Shown here one piece after another: positions 23,222 through 34,700 of a stretch of DNA of 64,000 bases; positions within the stretch are counted from its first letter, which is position 1; each line of letters opens with the position of its first letter. The position numbers were made by a program, and so were the translations under genes. The notes under the pieces are model-generated. The model was not told the DNA's origin, did not search any database, and was given only the letters and a program-made list of their open reading frames with translations. The stretch spans positions 310,001-374,000 of the forward strand of contig LUGG01000004.1 in the NCBI GenBank assembly GCA_001683735.1, in the 5' to 3' direction. The stretch comes from Grifola frondosa. Taxonomy: Eukaryota; Basidiomycota; Agaricomycetes; Polyporales; Grifolaceae.

Positions 23222-25593
23222 ATGTCTTCCCCGCATTCAATCACTGTGCCTGAGGGATTCACCCTCCACAAGGAGAACACCTCTCACATCCTCCTGCCTT
23301 CGTCCAACGACGCGTTCCTCAACCCCGTCCAAGAGTTCAACCGCGACTTGAGTGTCGCATGCATCCGCACCTGGAGCGACCTGGCCGACACGGAGAAGGA
23401 GAAGAAGTGGAGGCTCGCTCAGGAGCGCCGGGCGAAGAAGGCTGTGGGCGGCCCCAAGTCCAAGCGTCCGAAAAGTAAGTGCTGTAGATGTGGAGAAATG
23501 CTGCTCTTATGGATGCATTCAGACTTGATTTGTAGCAGATGATGACGTGACGTCTGCTCCTTTGCCCCCGGCAGAACATGTGGCAGAGGAATCTGCTACG
23601 ATACCGACCGATGAAGTCCGTGAAAGTGGGACACCTGCAGAAGTGGAAAAATTTGCATCAGGATCCCAAAAGCAACCAGAGGTAATATAGCTCTCTCCAG
23701 AAGATTGTACAAATTTATAATTTTATTCCTACCATCAGTATAGACGGCAGACGTTCGTGATACTGGAAGCTCTTTCTGCAACTGGGCTACGCTCAATCCG
23801 ATACGCAAAGGAAATACCCCTTGTGAAGTTGGCAGCTCAATCTCCACAAGTATCGTCGATTGCTCATACTGAAGCGTACATCTAGGTATGTTATTGCCAA
23901 CGATATCTCTCCGGCTGCAGCCGCAGCCATGCGAAGGAACGTTGAGCTCAACAATCTTGGCGGGCAAGAGACGTCGAGTGAAGAAGGCTCCGCCGAGTCA
24001 CAAACAACTGCCGAGGGCAGCAAACCTATTCTGCCCAAGGTCAGAGTGAACGAAGGCGATGCATGGTATGTCATCAGGATACTTCTCTTGTGAGCGCCCA
24101 CATCTGAGCTGTGTAGCGCTCTCATGTACAACCATCGCGTGGAACGTCAGCGCGTCGACGTCGTAGACCTGGATCCATATGGAACTGCTGCACCCTTCAT
24201 CGATGCGGCTGTCCAGTGTGTGAATGATGGCGGCCTGTTGTGTGTGACGTGCACGGATCTCTCAGTGCTTGCAACCACCAATTTCCCAGAGAAATGGTAG
24301 GGTGTATTCATTTATATGGAAATCCCCACATTTGTCACACTATCCCCAGTTTCTCGAATTACGGTGGCGTGCCTGTGAAAGCGGAATATTGTCATGAATC
24401 GGTATGCCGTTTCTCATTCGCTGCACTGTATCAGCCTGATTGCGGCAACATAAGGCATTGCGTCTAGTCCTTCATACGATAGCGACCTCGGCGGCGAGAT
24501 ATGGGCGGTACATGCAGCCGATGCTGTCATTATCGATTGACTTCTATGTCCGCCTCTTTGTTCGCGTGCACACGGGTGCCAATGAAGTCAAGAAGATTCT
24601 CAGGTACGTCGCGCTACTCCACTATAGCGGCTCAAGCGACTGACGGCCAAATCTGATAGCAAGTCGTCTATGTATTATGTCTGCTCTGGCTGCCAGTCAT
24701 TCTACAGCCAACCTCTTGGCAGGATGACTGAACAGGTGCATGAGGCTAGCGGAAACGTCAACTTGCATTTCAAGATTCGAGCAGGGCCAACTGCACCTGA
24801 TCGGTGCCCGGAGTGTAATTCTGTCTTCCATGTAAGTCATCTGTCTGTCAGTAAGCAATATTGATGGTGATTGAGACGTCTACCATTAGATATCCGGACC
24901 CATGTGGTCAGGCGCGATACACGACACAGACTTTGTCTCCAAAGTCTTGACCCATGTTGAGGCGAATGAAGACAATTATGGCACTTCGGCTCGTATGAAA
25001 GGCATGCTGACGGTCGCAAAAGAGGTGCGCTGCCACCGTTAAATTTTGGCCTTGTCCTCACCATGAGCAGGAATTGGATACTCCTTTCTACTTCACTCCC
25101 GCGAAAGTTGCCGGCAATTTCCACTGTACATGTCCCAGTCTTGACGAAGTAGCGTACGTCACGTTCCACTTTCGGCCTTCTCTACCTAATCGTTGTCGAG
25201 AAGGTCTGCGCTCGTCAATGCTGGACACCAGATCTCGCGCTCACATGCATGTGCGGGTTCTCTGAAGACAACTGCAACTCGTGCAGACATACACGATGTC
25301 TTCCGCTCGTGGGTGAAGACCCACCCGGTACGAATGGATAAAGTCGCAGAAAATTCGCCAACGCGCCACCTCTTAAGCAAGGAACCAAAGTAGGCCCCGG
25401 ATACTCAGAAACGAGAATGTTCTCTAATCGTTGCGACAGAGCTGAAGCGAACTTCAAGCACCATCCTGATTCTCTGACACCTTCGTCGAAGGTGAAACTG
25501 GTCCGGTATCAGCAGAATCCGACTCCTAACTGGGGTCCTGGCACCAAAGCCGGACCCGGAAAAAGGAAGCGAGGACAAGACGATGGCGAGTGA
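23222..25593 (+). CDS. TRM1: tRNA (guanine-26-N2)-dimethyltransferase TRM1
   Basis: TRM1 dimethylates G26 of cytosolic and mitochondrial tRNAs using SAM. The start at 23222 gives [20 protein letters not shown]. Exons then encode the family's [19 protein letters not shown], the SAM-site [16 protein letters not shown], the acceptor loop [19 protein letters not shown], the catalytic DPYG in [15 protein letters not shown] (about 24160-24195) and [16 protein letters not shown] zinc-finger-like CSGCQSF...CPECNSVFH stretch (about 24685-24830) and the [12 protein letters not shown] segment follow, as in other TRM1 proteins. The C-terminus ends in a basic [11 protein letters not shown] tail, a likely nuclear signal, at the TGA 25591-25593. 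No separate mitochondrial presequence is evident at this start. Confidence 0.94.
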
Positions 25594-25763
25594 ACAACAA
25601 ATGCCATGTTCCATAGCTAAAGTATTACAATTGCATGAACCCTGGTGCATGAAAGTACAAGAACCCAAACTCTCTGATAGATATGCTCCTAGATAATATA
25701 TGCTGATGCAAGAAATCGACAAGTAAAGTAACGACAGTGAAACGTTGCGCGAGGACATAGGGT

Positions 25764-28700
25764 TTATGAGCCTAAAGGCGATGGCTGGTTCGCTACCCAT
25801 GGATGTTTGAGCAGCTCCGCTGCAGACGGTCGTGCTTCGTGGTTGAGTTCAAACGTAAGCTGGAGGAAGCTGACAGCCTCAGGCGAGATGTCGGCGGGGA
25901 TGGTAGGCTTGGCAGATGAACCGATCTGGGGTAGAACAACTTAGTGAAGACATTAGACTTCAGAATAGTTATGAACTACCTTGAAAATGGCTTGCATCTG
26001 CGTCAACTGGGCCCAAGGGTGCTCGCCCGTCAGCATTTCCACCACCAGACAGCCCACACTCCAAATGTCAGCCTTGAAAGTGTACGCGGTCTGCTTCACT
26101 ACTTCTGGGGCCATCCAGAACACTGAGCCCTGTAGGGAAGGTCGATGGGCGCGATGTCCTGGGAGCAAATCTGCCATGGCATATTACCGTCAATTCATGA
26201 TAATAAAGAGAGACGGTAATTGGCAATCTGCTTACTGTCTTCGACCTTCTTGGATATACCGAAATCCGAGATTTTGATGCCACCCTTGTTATCGACAAGC
26301 ATATTTGCGCCTTTGATATCACGATGAATGATGTCGCGTTCGTGCAAGTAATTCAGTCCCAATAGGATCTGCCGGACCCAATTGCGTACAAGGCCTTCTT
26401 CGAACGCTCCATAATTGCGCAGAAGGGACGTGACAGATCCTCCAGGAACGTACTCGAGGAAAATGTTCAGATGGTCATCATCGATACACGAAGCTGGAAA
26501 TAAATAATGATTAGATATGAATCCAGATTTAGTGGTGTCCGAATATACATACAGTGGTATTGGACGATGTTCTCGTGCTGCAAGTTTTTCAATAATTCGA
26601 TCTCTCGCTCAAGAGCGCTCAGCATGCTTTTCTTGCGTTCTTCGTTAGGCGCTGATCCAGTAGGCAACTCTACTTGTTTTACCGCCATGAGGAGGCCAGT
26701 CGCGGCATCCATACCCAGATAGACCTTTCCAAAGGACCCCGCGCCAATAAGGGCCCCTTTGATCCACTTGATCGTGCGTTCGCCTGAATTTTCAGGGATG
26801 AATGTCAGCCAAGAGCGCAACGGGACAAGAGAATTTACTCATACTTCCGTGAGACGTGATTGCCTTGCCAGGTTCATCATCTTCTGTCGCGGTGTCATCG
26901 CCAGCCACATCTTCCTCTGTATCATCATCACCCTCGTCATCCTCATCTTCATCATCCTCATCTTCGTTGATGCTCGCCTTATCAGCGTCATCGGGAGCTT
27001 CAACCTGCGTCCACTCATCGGAACTCTCCGTCTTGGCACTGTTCACTTGCCGGCTCTCCACTTCAGCGGTGATCTCGTCCACCGTCAACAGACTCCAAGT
27101 ATCCGAGCGATCGCGCTTGCTCCGCAGCTCCGTTATATAACTCATGCGTTTCGACGCAGTAGAGAGCGTTCTTGAGAACCGCCGCGAACTGAGACTCTCT
27201 CCCAAGTTCATTGATTCCGACAATGATTCCGACGGGAAAGCGACAGGCGGCAAGAGGTGCGGACTCGAAAGCCGCTTGGTGCTCTCATCCGTCCCCTCGC
27301 GCATGAGGTCGACGGAATGGCCGTCGTCAGTGGACAGCGACAGCCGCGGGGGGTCCTCTAGCGCGAGCTTCGGCGTCTCTGAATCTGAAGTAACCACCGA
27401 GGGCACTGGAGACGACGCGCGTTCGACCGCCGTGATCGACGAGGAAGACATGGATGCGCGCGGGGAAGGCGTGCGCTGCGAGCCAAGCGTGCTGACGCTG
27501 AAGCGCGACTGCGAAGGCTGGTTCCAGGAGACGATACTATCGCGTTTCCCGAACGACCCCGCGCCGCTCGCGCGCATCATGCTCTGCCGCCGCGTGCGCT
27601 CGAGCACCTTCTTTTCGGTGAACGGGAAGTACTCCGCAAGATGTGTTGTGATAAGTTCGCTCGGCGGGCGCTGGCCGAAGAAATTGCGTAACTTCGAGGG
27701 ACCTTTCTTAGAAATCGTCGGACTCTTCGATGGGCTCGAGGAGGTTGAGGAGGATGGCCCCTCGGGTGTTTTGTCAGGTATCTTCACACCCAGACCACTC
27801 AAGATGCTGATGGAGCTCGCACGCTTGGTCGCCTTTGAGGACGTTGTCTCTGCAGCAAGCCGTTCCAAGGGCACGTCATCGTCATCATCTTCCTCTGTAC
27901 CGGGCACGACGAATGTCATGCTTGTAGGGCTCTGTCCCGACGGGCGTTTCGTCCGTGAGATCACACGCAAAGTGAGCCCGTACTCGCGGGCGGGATCGTC
28001 TGGCGGGGCATGGCAGATTGAGAGGAGCTGCGCCTCCGTCAAAGGTCCACCTACAGCGAGGCTGTTAATTTCGCGCATAAAATATATGCGGAGGGGTCTT
28101 ACCCATCGAGTTATCTTGACCGAGATACACACCCCAGCCCTCAACGCTCAATCCGCCTTCGTCAGTTTCGACCTGCTCCATGCCCTCTGAGCCAAGCTTT
28201 CCGAACTTCTTGAGAGCCTTGACGAGCACCTCCACACCGCCCGCGCAATCGGTGACGTTGAGCGTTGTCGACTTGCCTTCATCCGGTAGCGTGAACTTGA
28301 TAAGTTTTCGCCTGAGGTCATCCAACGAAGGTGTGTGCGAAGGCGTACTGGGTCGGAAAAAAGGCCCGAGGCCCACTCTGTAGACGGTGCGGTAGGTGGC
28401 GAAGGAGTAGTTGCTTGGGAGACGCGCGGGTAGTTCTCAGAGATCGGTGAGAGACCGTGGGCTTGCTGCGTGAGTGAATTCGCGTATGGGTGAGAAGCGT
28501 TGCCTGTGCGTGGCCGCGGAGGAAGCTTGTTGCTCGGCGGCTCGGTAGATGGCGGCGGCGGAGTGGAATGTGAGCCGTTCCTCACATGATGCACGGGGTC
28601 AGTTGCACCTCGGCTCGCGGTGCGGGCGGGCGGTTGTCCAACGGGCAACGGTAGCGGGGACGTCGAACGGCTGGGAGCGCGACGCAGATCCCCAGGCAGA

Positions 28701-29631
28701 CCACCATACGACGACCAGTTCCCACCCTGTTGCTGAGTTGCAGCCGTCAGCAGGCTGGGCGCAGGCTGTGCGGTGGCGGACGGCGCGTCGGTCAGCGTAG
28801 GCGTACGCCGTCCTGACATCGGGGTTTGCGGTATTGGGAAGTTACGCGGGCCGCGCGAATTTGGGGGGAGTGGTGGCTGGCCGCGCGGGGCGGAGGGAGG
28901 GGCGGGAGGTGTGTACGGACGCTGTGTGCGGTAGTAGGTGTACCATGCGCCGACCCTCCGCTAGGCTGCGGGAGGGGACGAGCTGTGGAACCGTTGTAGC
29001 GTGCAGAATCTGGTCCGTCGCGCAGTAAACGGGGTAGATCTGAGGTGCCGCCATTCGGGGGCAGGTGAAGGGGAGCTGGCCGGCCGCTTTCGAGCCGTCG
29101 CGCACTGGCTCGGGAAGCCCCACCGACCTCGCTGCTCACGCTGGAATTTCGGCTGTGGTCTGCAGTGCGCGGGCGATTCAGAGCAGAAGGTAGGGAGGTG
29201 CTGTTGCTGCATTTCTGGCGAAGAGCTTTCACCGCGTTCACTATGCGTAACCGGTCACCCACGCTGACCATGCCCATCTCTTTTAACGTGATCTGGTCAA
29301 GCTCGAGTAGGACGTCACCTCTGATATCGTTCGCTTTGAAAGTGGCAGCATGATGTCCGCATTTGATCTCGCTGAGCCAGAGCGCGACGTGCCCATCAGT
29401 CCAAGTGCGCAAGAACTCTCGATACGAGGTCCCTGGGGACGGCTCAAGGGCAGAAGATGGACGAGTGCCAGCAGATATAGACCCATTGAGGTTAACGGTT
29501 GGGCGAGAGAGTTGGGACTGTTGAAACTGGGCGGAGGGTGTCGGGGAAGAGGGAGAAGGTGACTGTGAAGCGGGTTGAGAGGAATCCTCGAGTGCCTGGA
29601 AAGTACTGGAGCTGGCTACTGCCACTGCCAT
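25764..29631 (-). CDS. STE11: STE11-type MAP kinase kinase kinase
   Basis: The start is taken at the ATG at 29631. In order the protein has: a SAM domain ([18 protein letters not shown] to [13 protein letters not shown], about 29180-29400); a Ser/Pro-rich linker; an RA-like region [18 protein letters not shown] with [17 protein letters not shown] (about 28200-28310); a long Ser/Thr-rich regulatory linker with acidic runs; and a C-terminal kinase. Kinase motifs are [52 protein letters not shown] and [13 protein letters not shown], ending [13 protein letters not shown] at 25764. It should act above STE7 in pheromone/filamentation MAPK signalling, with STE50-like partners binding through SAM. 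Two frame changes (near 28915 and 28376) could be short introns or indels. Confidence 0.93.
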
Positions 29632-30249
29632 CGGATGGAGGAACAGACAAGTCGGTCGGGTATGAAGTCAGTGTGCGTTGGGTAACTGCTTCGGAGGAGT
29701 CGAGCGAAGAGGTTGAAGGCGCTGTAGATAAGAGAGATTCAACTCAAGAAGGTATCAAACGCTGGTCGACAGCAGACGCGCAGTAGTGCTGAAAAGCTGA
29801 ACAAAGATTATCGTGTATACGACGCGAAGCCAGCGGCCGCGTAAGAGTAGGATGGGAATAAAACAGAGGAAGACGGTGAAGACAGTGAAAGTCGGTGCGA
29901 ACGCTCGGACGAAGGACAAGGCCCGCCAATTTGGCGCCCGCATACACAAACTTGTTATGAACGCTGTCCGACTCTGCTTTCTCCTCGCACGCTTTGATTT
30001 ACGCCCCCATCATCTGAATATTCGTCTCAGCCAACAAGGTAGTCGCGGCGTGGTCGCGGTTGCCTACCGCGGTGGACCGGCCGACCTCCTGCGCGTGGCA
30101 ACAGCACGTTGAACGTTGAACGTTGATACCTAGTCCACAGCACTGCACAGCACTTGGCGAATTGAATGTCGAGGACAACCACGATATAACCCCCTAGTTC
30201 TATCACATATGCGCCTCACACCGACTACTTTCCTCACTCACAACTTACC
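29632..30249. other. Upstream region of STE11, no supported gene
   Basis: The interval contains short overlapping frames on both strands without recognisable content. At 30108-30125 a short word (gaacgtt) is repeated in tandem about three times, and a cacagcact/cacagcactt pair occurs at 30134-30155. It presumably holds the STE11 promoter. Confidence 0.4.
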
Positions 30250-30514
30250 ATGTCAGGTACGCTCTTCGCGCCCGTCCTACAGAAGTCTCACCATGGAGAC
30301 TGACTTCTCATTTGTTAGATGAGCAGCTGTTCTTGAACTCTCTTCATTTCGCACGAACCTGTCTAGAATACGCGCGAACGGTCTTCGTGTTTCGAATCAA
30401 CATTGGGGTCCGTTGGCTGGCCGAACGTAATGAGTCTTTCATATTCTCTTCCAGGGAGATTCGACCAGTGGGAAGTATGAATATATTTCCTACGATTATG
30501 TCTCACCGTTGTGA
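30250..30514 (+). CDS. Candidate small protein of about 51 residues
   Basis: ATGTCAG at 30250 is followed by a good donor GTACGC; splicing 30257-30318 joins it to an open exon reading DEQLFLNSLHFARTCLEYA. A second intron 30408-30454 joins to GGDSTSGKYEYISYDYVSPL and a TGA at 30512-30514. Both introns have GT-AG ends, are 47-62 nt long and keep frame, which is some support. The start sits about 15 nt downstream of a pyrimidine-rich, TCA-rich leader. The helical Leu/Arg-rich N-terminal part has no family I recognise. It could also be an untranslated or decayed exon set. Confidence 0.3.
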
Positions 30515-31730
30515 CTGAAACCCAGAAATACACATGCACCGGAGTACGGAGGACGAGCTATGTATTCTTTGATCAGCCGGCAAAAGACGGCACTTCGAGC
30601 CCTCCTTGGGAATATCACCCATGCGCCTTGCGGCACTTGAGCTTACTTCAAGGAATTCATTCAGATATCACCTCCTTTATTGTCGCGACACTCCGTGACA
30701 AGGAGCATCAAATATTGAAGGTGAGAACTATCGTCAACTTTGGCCCTTGGCCTACCGTCCGATGCTTGACATTTGTGTTAAGTGTAAGAGGCTCGGGCGA
30801 CATTTGACGCTCCATCAATCACTCAGGGTACGTAGCATCATAGAACGTCCATCGCCTGTCTGATGTAGCAGATTAAAAAAAGCTGGCAATCATCTACTTT
30901 CGACAAGGATTCCTGCTTGTCCACGCATGTCGTGCATGCGATACCGACCCGGACGTGCCAGATACTCCATGTGATGCTCTTTTATGTTTTGGAATCTCAT
31001 ACATGATGTGCAATGATCCGAGTCGTCGCTATCAACGGTGTAGATCAGCATTGTGGCGAAGAGCGCTAGGACCTCGTTCCAGCAAAGGTCGAATGAGGCC
31101 GGCTTGAGACTCGAGGCGCGTCTACTCGAGGCCACGACCGATTGTACATGTTCTGCTCCGTGGCGGCACGGACCTATGCAGAACTTGCTGGAAGGAGAAC
31201 TTATCAGAGATGTTGTGGGATGTTGTTTGTGGGTAGGAAACGCGGGTATCAATCTATCGTGTTCGACGGCTGTACTTTTCAAGTGTCTTCAGCAGTCACT
31301 ACAGTTGTTGGCACCAGTGTTACTAAAGTCGACATTGAGCGCTGCGGGTACTGCACGCTGGACAGCGATGAGAGTAATATTCGGAGGGCACACGAGTGTG
31401 TTGATTGTCGATAGCGGTGAATATGAGGGTATAAGGAGCCGACGGCTTCTGGACCCCGGCGCGGAATACGACCAAATAAAACGAGGCCGTCGAGCGTCAG
31501 GTTCTGCTTCCACCTCACTCAACCGTCCGACTCTACAGTCGTCGACACATCCTCCTCACTCCCCCCATCTTCCCCTGTTTCCATAGTCCCCGGTTGGATA
31601 TTCAGCCTTTCCTTTCACTCCTTTCGCCATACGCACTCGCTCTTCCCCTCAGGCCGACTTAATTCATCCCTCCAACTCCCTACCACGTCCTACTCGCTGA
31701 CTGTCAGTCTCCCTTCTATCCTCACCCGTC
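30515..31730. other. Long upstream region of the alpha-1,3-glucan synthase
   Basis: About 1.2 kb lie before AGS1. Frames at 30511-30807 plus, 30890-31282 minus and 31053-31586 plus are open but lack domains or convincing composition. The last 170 bp (about 31560-31730) are very C/T-rich on the plus strand, typical of strongly expressed fungal genes just upstream of transcription and translation starts. Confidence 0.45.
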
Positions 31731-34700
31731 ATGTGGGTGCGAACAGCTCTGCTGTCCCTCCTCGCACTCGCGCAATGGGCCAGCGCATCGCCGTATCGAG
31801 CAGACCTTACCGCATACAATCTGAACACCAACCAAAATGCTCAATCTCCCCTTGATTATACTACGACCAAACGCTCCAGTTACACTCCCTCCCCACTAAC
31901 TGGAGGGCCCTCCCCTTCTACACTGTCCTCATGGACAAGTTCGCCGATGGCGACCCATCAAATAACGACTACTTCGGAAGCGTGTATGAGTGGGACTGGC
32001 GGGAGACACAATTACGTTACGGTGGAGATCTCAAAGGTTTGGTTTCTAAATTGGACTACATTCAGGGAATGGGCGTCAAGGCCATCTTCATTTCCGGAAC
32101 GCCCTTTCTGAACATGCTATGGCAAGCGGACAGTGAGTGATCCGTTGTCCCTTTCCAGTTTTCCACTACTCACGTTCCGTAAATGTCGTAAATTTCGCAG
32201 GTTATTCACCTCTAGATTTCACGGTCCTCGATCCTCATTGGGGTACCCTCGCTGATTGGCAAGCCACCATTGATGAGATTCACGCGCGCGGCATGTATAT
32301 CATGGCCGATTTTACCGTAGGCACGATGGCGGATCTGGTCGGTTTCCAAGGGTGGGTAGAACAAATGCATATGCCGTCACTTTTCTCTGATCTCACACAC
32401 GTTTCCGCAGTTTCTTGAACGAATCGACTCCTTTCAGCCTTAACGAGTACGATGGCGTCTGGAAAGACCCGGAGATGGCGCCGTGGGGTTTCAACGAGTA
32501 CAAGGACTTCCAAGTCTGTCTCTTTTTGTTATTCATAGGACGCGGCCTAACAGATTCCTTTGCTTCAGCTCGACAATACTTGGAATGAATCATGTATCCT
32601 ACCTAAGTTCTGGGGCGACGATGGGACGGTTCAGGACATCGGGTGGACGTCGGGATGTCGGGAATCCGATCTTGATCAGTATGGTGACATGGAGGCTTTC
32701 GGTGTCCATCCTGATTGGCAACGTCAACTGGCAAAATTCGCTTCCGTGCAAGACCGTCTTCGGGAATGGAAGCCTTCGGTTATGTCGAAACTCAAGGTCT
32801 TCTCGTGTTTGACAATTACCGCACTTGACATCGACGCTATCCGTATCGACAAGTCCACCCAAGTCACGGTTGACGCTCTCTCAGAATGGGCGTCGAGTAC
32901 GCGGGCGTGCGCGGCGAGCCTTGGGAAGACGAACTTCTTTATCCCTGGTGAAGTTACTGGTGGCGACACTTTCGGTTCGCTCTATTAGTAAGTTCAGTCA
33001 TTTCGTGTCAGGCACGCCCAGGGACTCAATCCGTTCCAGTGGTCGTGGTCGTACTCCCACTCAGCTCCCTCCGGGCTTCTTGGCGGCGGCGGAGCTCAAG
33101 TCCACCGATAATCAGTTTTTCCTTCGTGATGCTCCCTTGAATGCTCTGGACGGTGCGGCATTCCATTACTCCATTTACCGCTCTCTCTCTCGGTTCCTGG
33201 GTATGGATGGTAACCTGCAGGTCGCCTTCGACGTGGACACGAACTTTATCACCGCGTGGAATCAGATGTTTGTCAACAATGACTTTTTAAACCCCTCTAC
33301 TGGCGACCTGGACCCGAGACACATGTTTGGAACGAGTAACTTCGATGTTTTCCGCTGGCCCAGTTTGGAAAACGGGACGCAGATGAGCGTATTGGGGACA
33401 TTCATAACGAACCTCGTCATGCCCGGTATACCTCTGGTATGTTTTTGCAGGCTAACCTTTGATCAATTTCTGATATCCGTGTACAGCTCTACTATGGAGA
33501 GGAACAAAACTTTTATCTCTACGACACGGGTGCTTCCAACTATCTTTACGGGTGAGTCTCGGATGTTTGTTATAACATGTGTTTTCTGAGCCGAGTGCAC
33601 CAGTCGTCAAGCCATGATGAGCAATAAAGCCTGGCAACGTCACGGATGCTACTCTCTAGGATCGGATCAGTATTTCAATATGCCCATGGGAAAGGCCCTC
33701 CTCGGATGTAACGATGACTGGAACTCTCTGGACCACTTCGATCCTACCATGGACTCTTCGTCGAACCTTTGCTCAGTTTTTATACCTCCGCAACACCTAC
33801 AACGCTCTTCAGGATGGATTCAATCTCGTACAACGTGGTAATTGGACGTACTACATAAGCCGCCCGGGTTCGAATGGTACCTTGACGGAGATGGGTCTCT
33901 GGTCTGTGTCGCGGTCCGGGATCGATGGCGTTCAGAATCTCACAGGTACTCACACAACTCAAGTCTGGATGCTCTACTCGAACGAGAATCAGACAAGGAC
34001 GTGGACGTACGATTGCAAGGGCGAGCTGTGGATTTCCTCTCCATATGAGTCAGGCACGACCGTGCGGAACCTCTTCTATCCCTATGAGAATTACACCTTG
34101 CAGGATTCCGGCTCGTCGTACTTCAATAACAGCCAGGCCCCGTGGTATGGTTGTTTGAACACGATTTCCATGGCTCCATACAGCTTCAAGGCGCTTGTTC
34201 CATTAGACGAATGGGTCCCACCTCCACCGGCACTCACGAAGTTCCTCCCCGGACATGACGCGCGGATCAACGTCGAGAGCGGCGATGCAAACGCGACCAC
34301 GGTGGACATATCTTTAGAGTTCAACACTCCCATGGACTGCACTAGCGTGACGAATTCTATCTCGCTCAACATGTCCTCTTCAGGAAATGGCTCAGCGCCG
34401 ACCATTAGTTCGGTCAAGTGTCTAACGCTCACCACTGCAGACCCGCCTCGGATTCCTGGTGCTTCTGTCTCGGAGTGGTCGTGGTCTGCCACTTTAGAGA
34501 ACTTCCCGGATGGGATCCTTGCGATTACGTTGACGAACCCAGTATCACAGACAGGCGTGTCGACCAATGTAAGCGTCTGGCTATCTTCCTCAATTCGTAC
34601 GGTATTTGATATTGATTTTTGATCAGGCTACGGACCGCCTTTTGCTGCGGAAAGGCTCGTCGTCAAACGTCATGGTATTCCCGAACTCGGATTACGACGC

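Noticed and set aside
27144..28190. A 348-codon plus-strand open frame antisense to STE11
   Set aside because: It mirrors the GC-rich, Ser/Asp-biased STE11 linker and has no domain; open antisense frames are common over such composition.
30100..30160. Short tandem words (gaacgtt and cacagcact)
   Set aside because: Too few and short to call a repeat array or regulatory element.
31053..31586. A 177-codon frame upstream of AGS1
   Set aside because: Composition shifts abruptly, it runs into the pyrimidine-rich AGS1 leader and no domain is visible.
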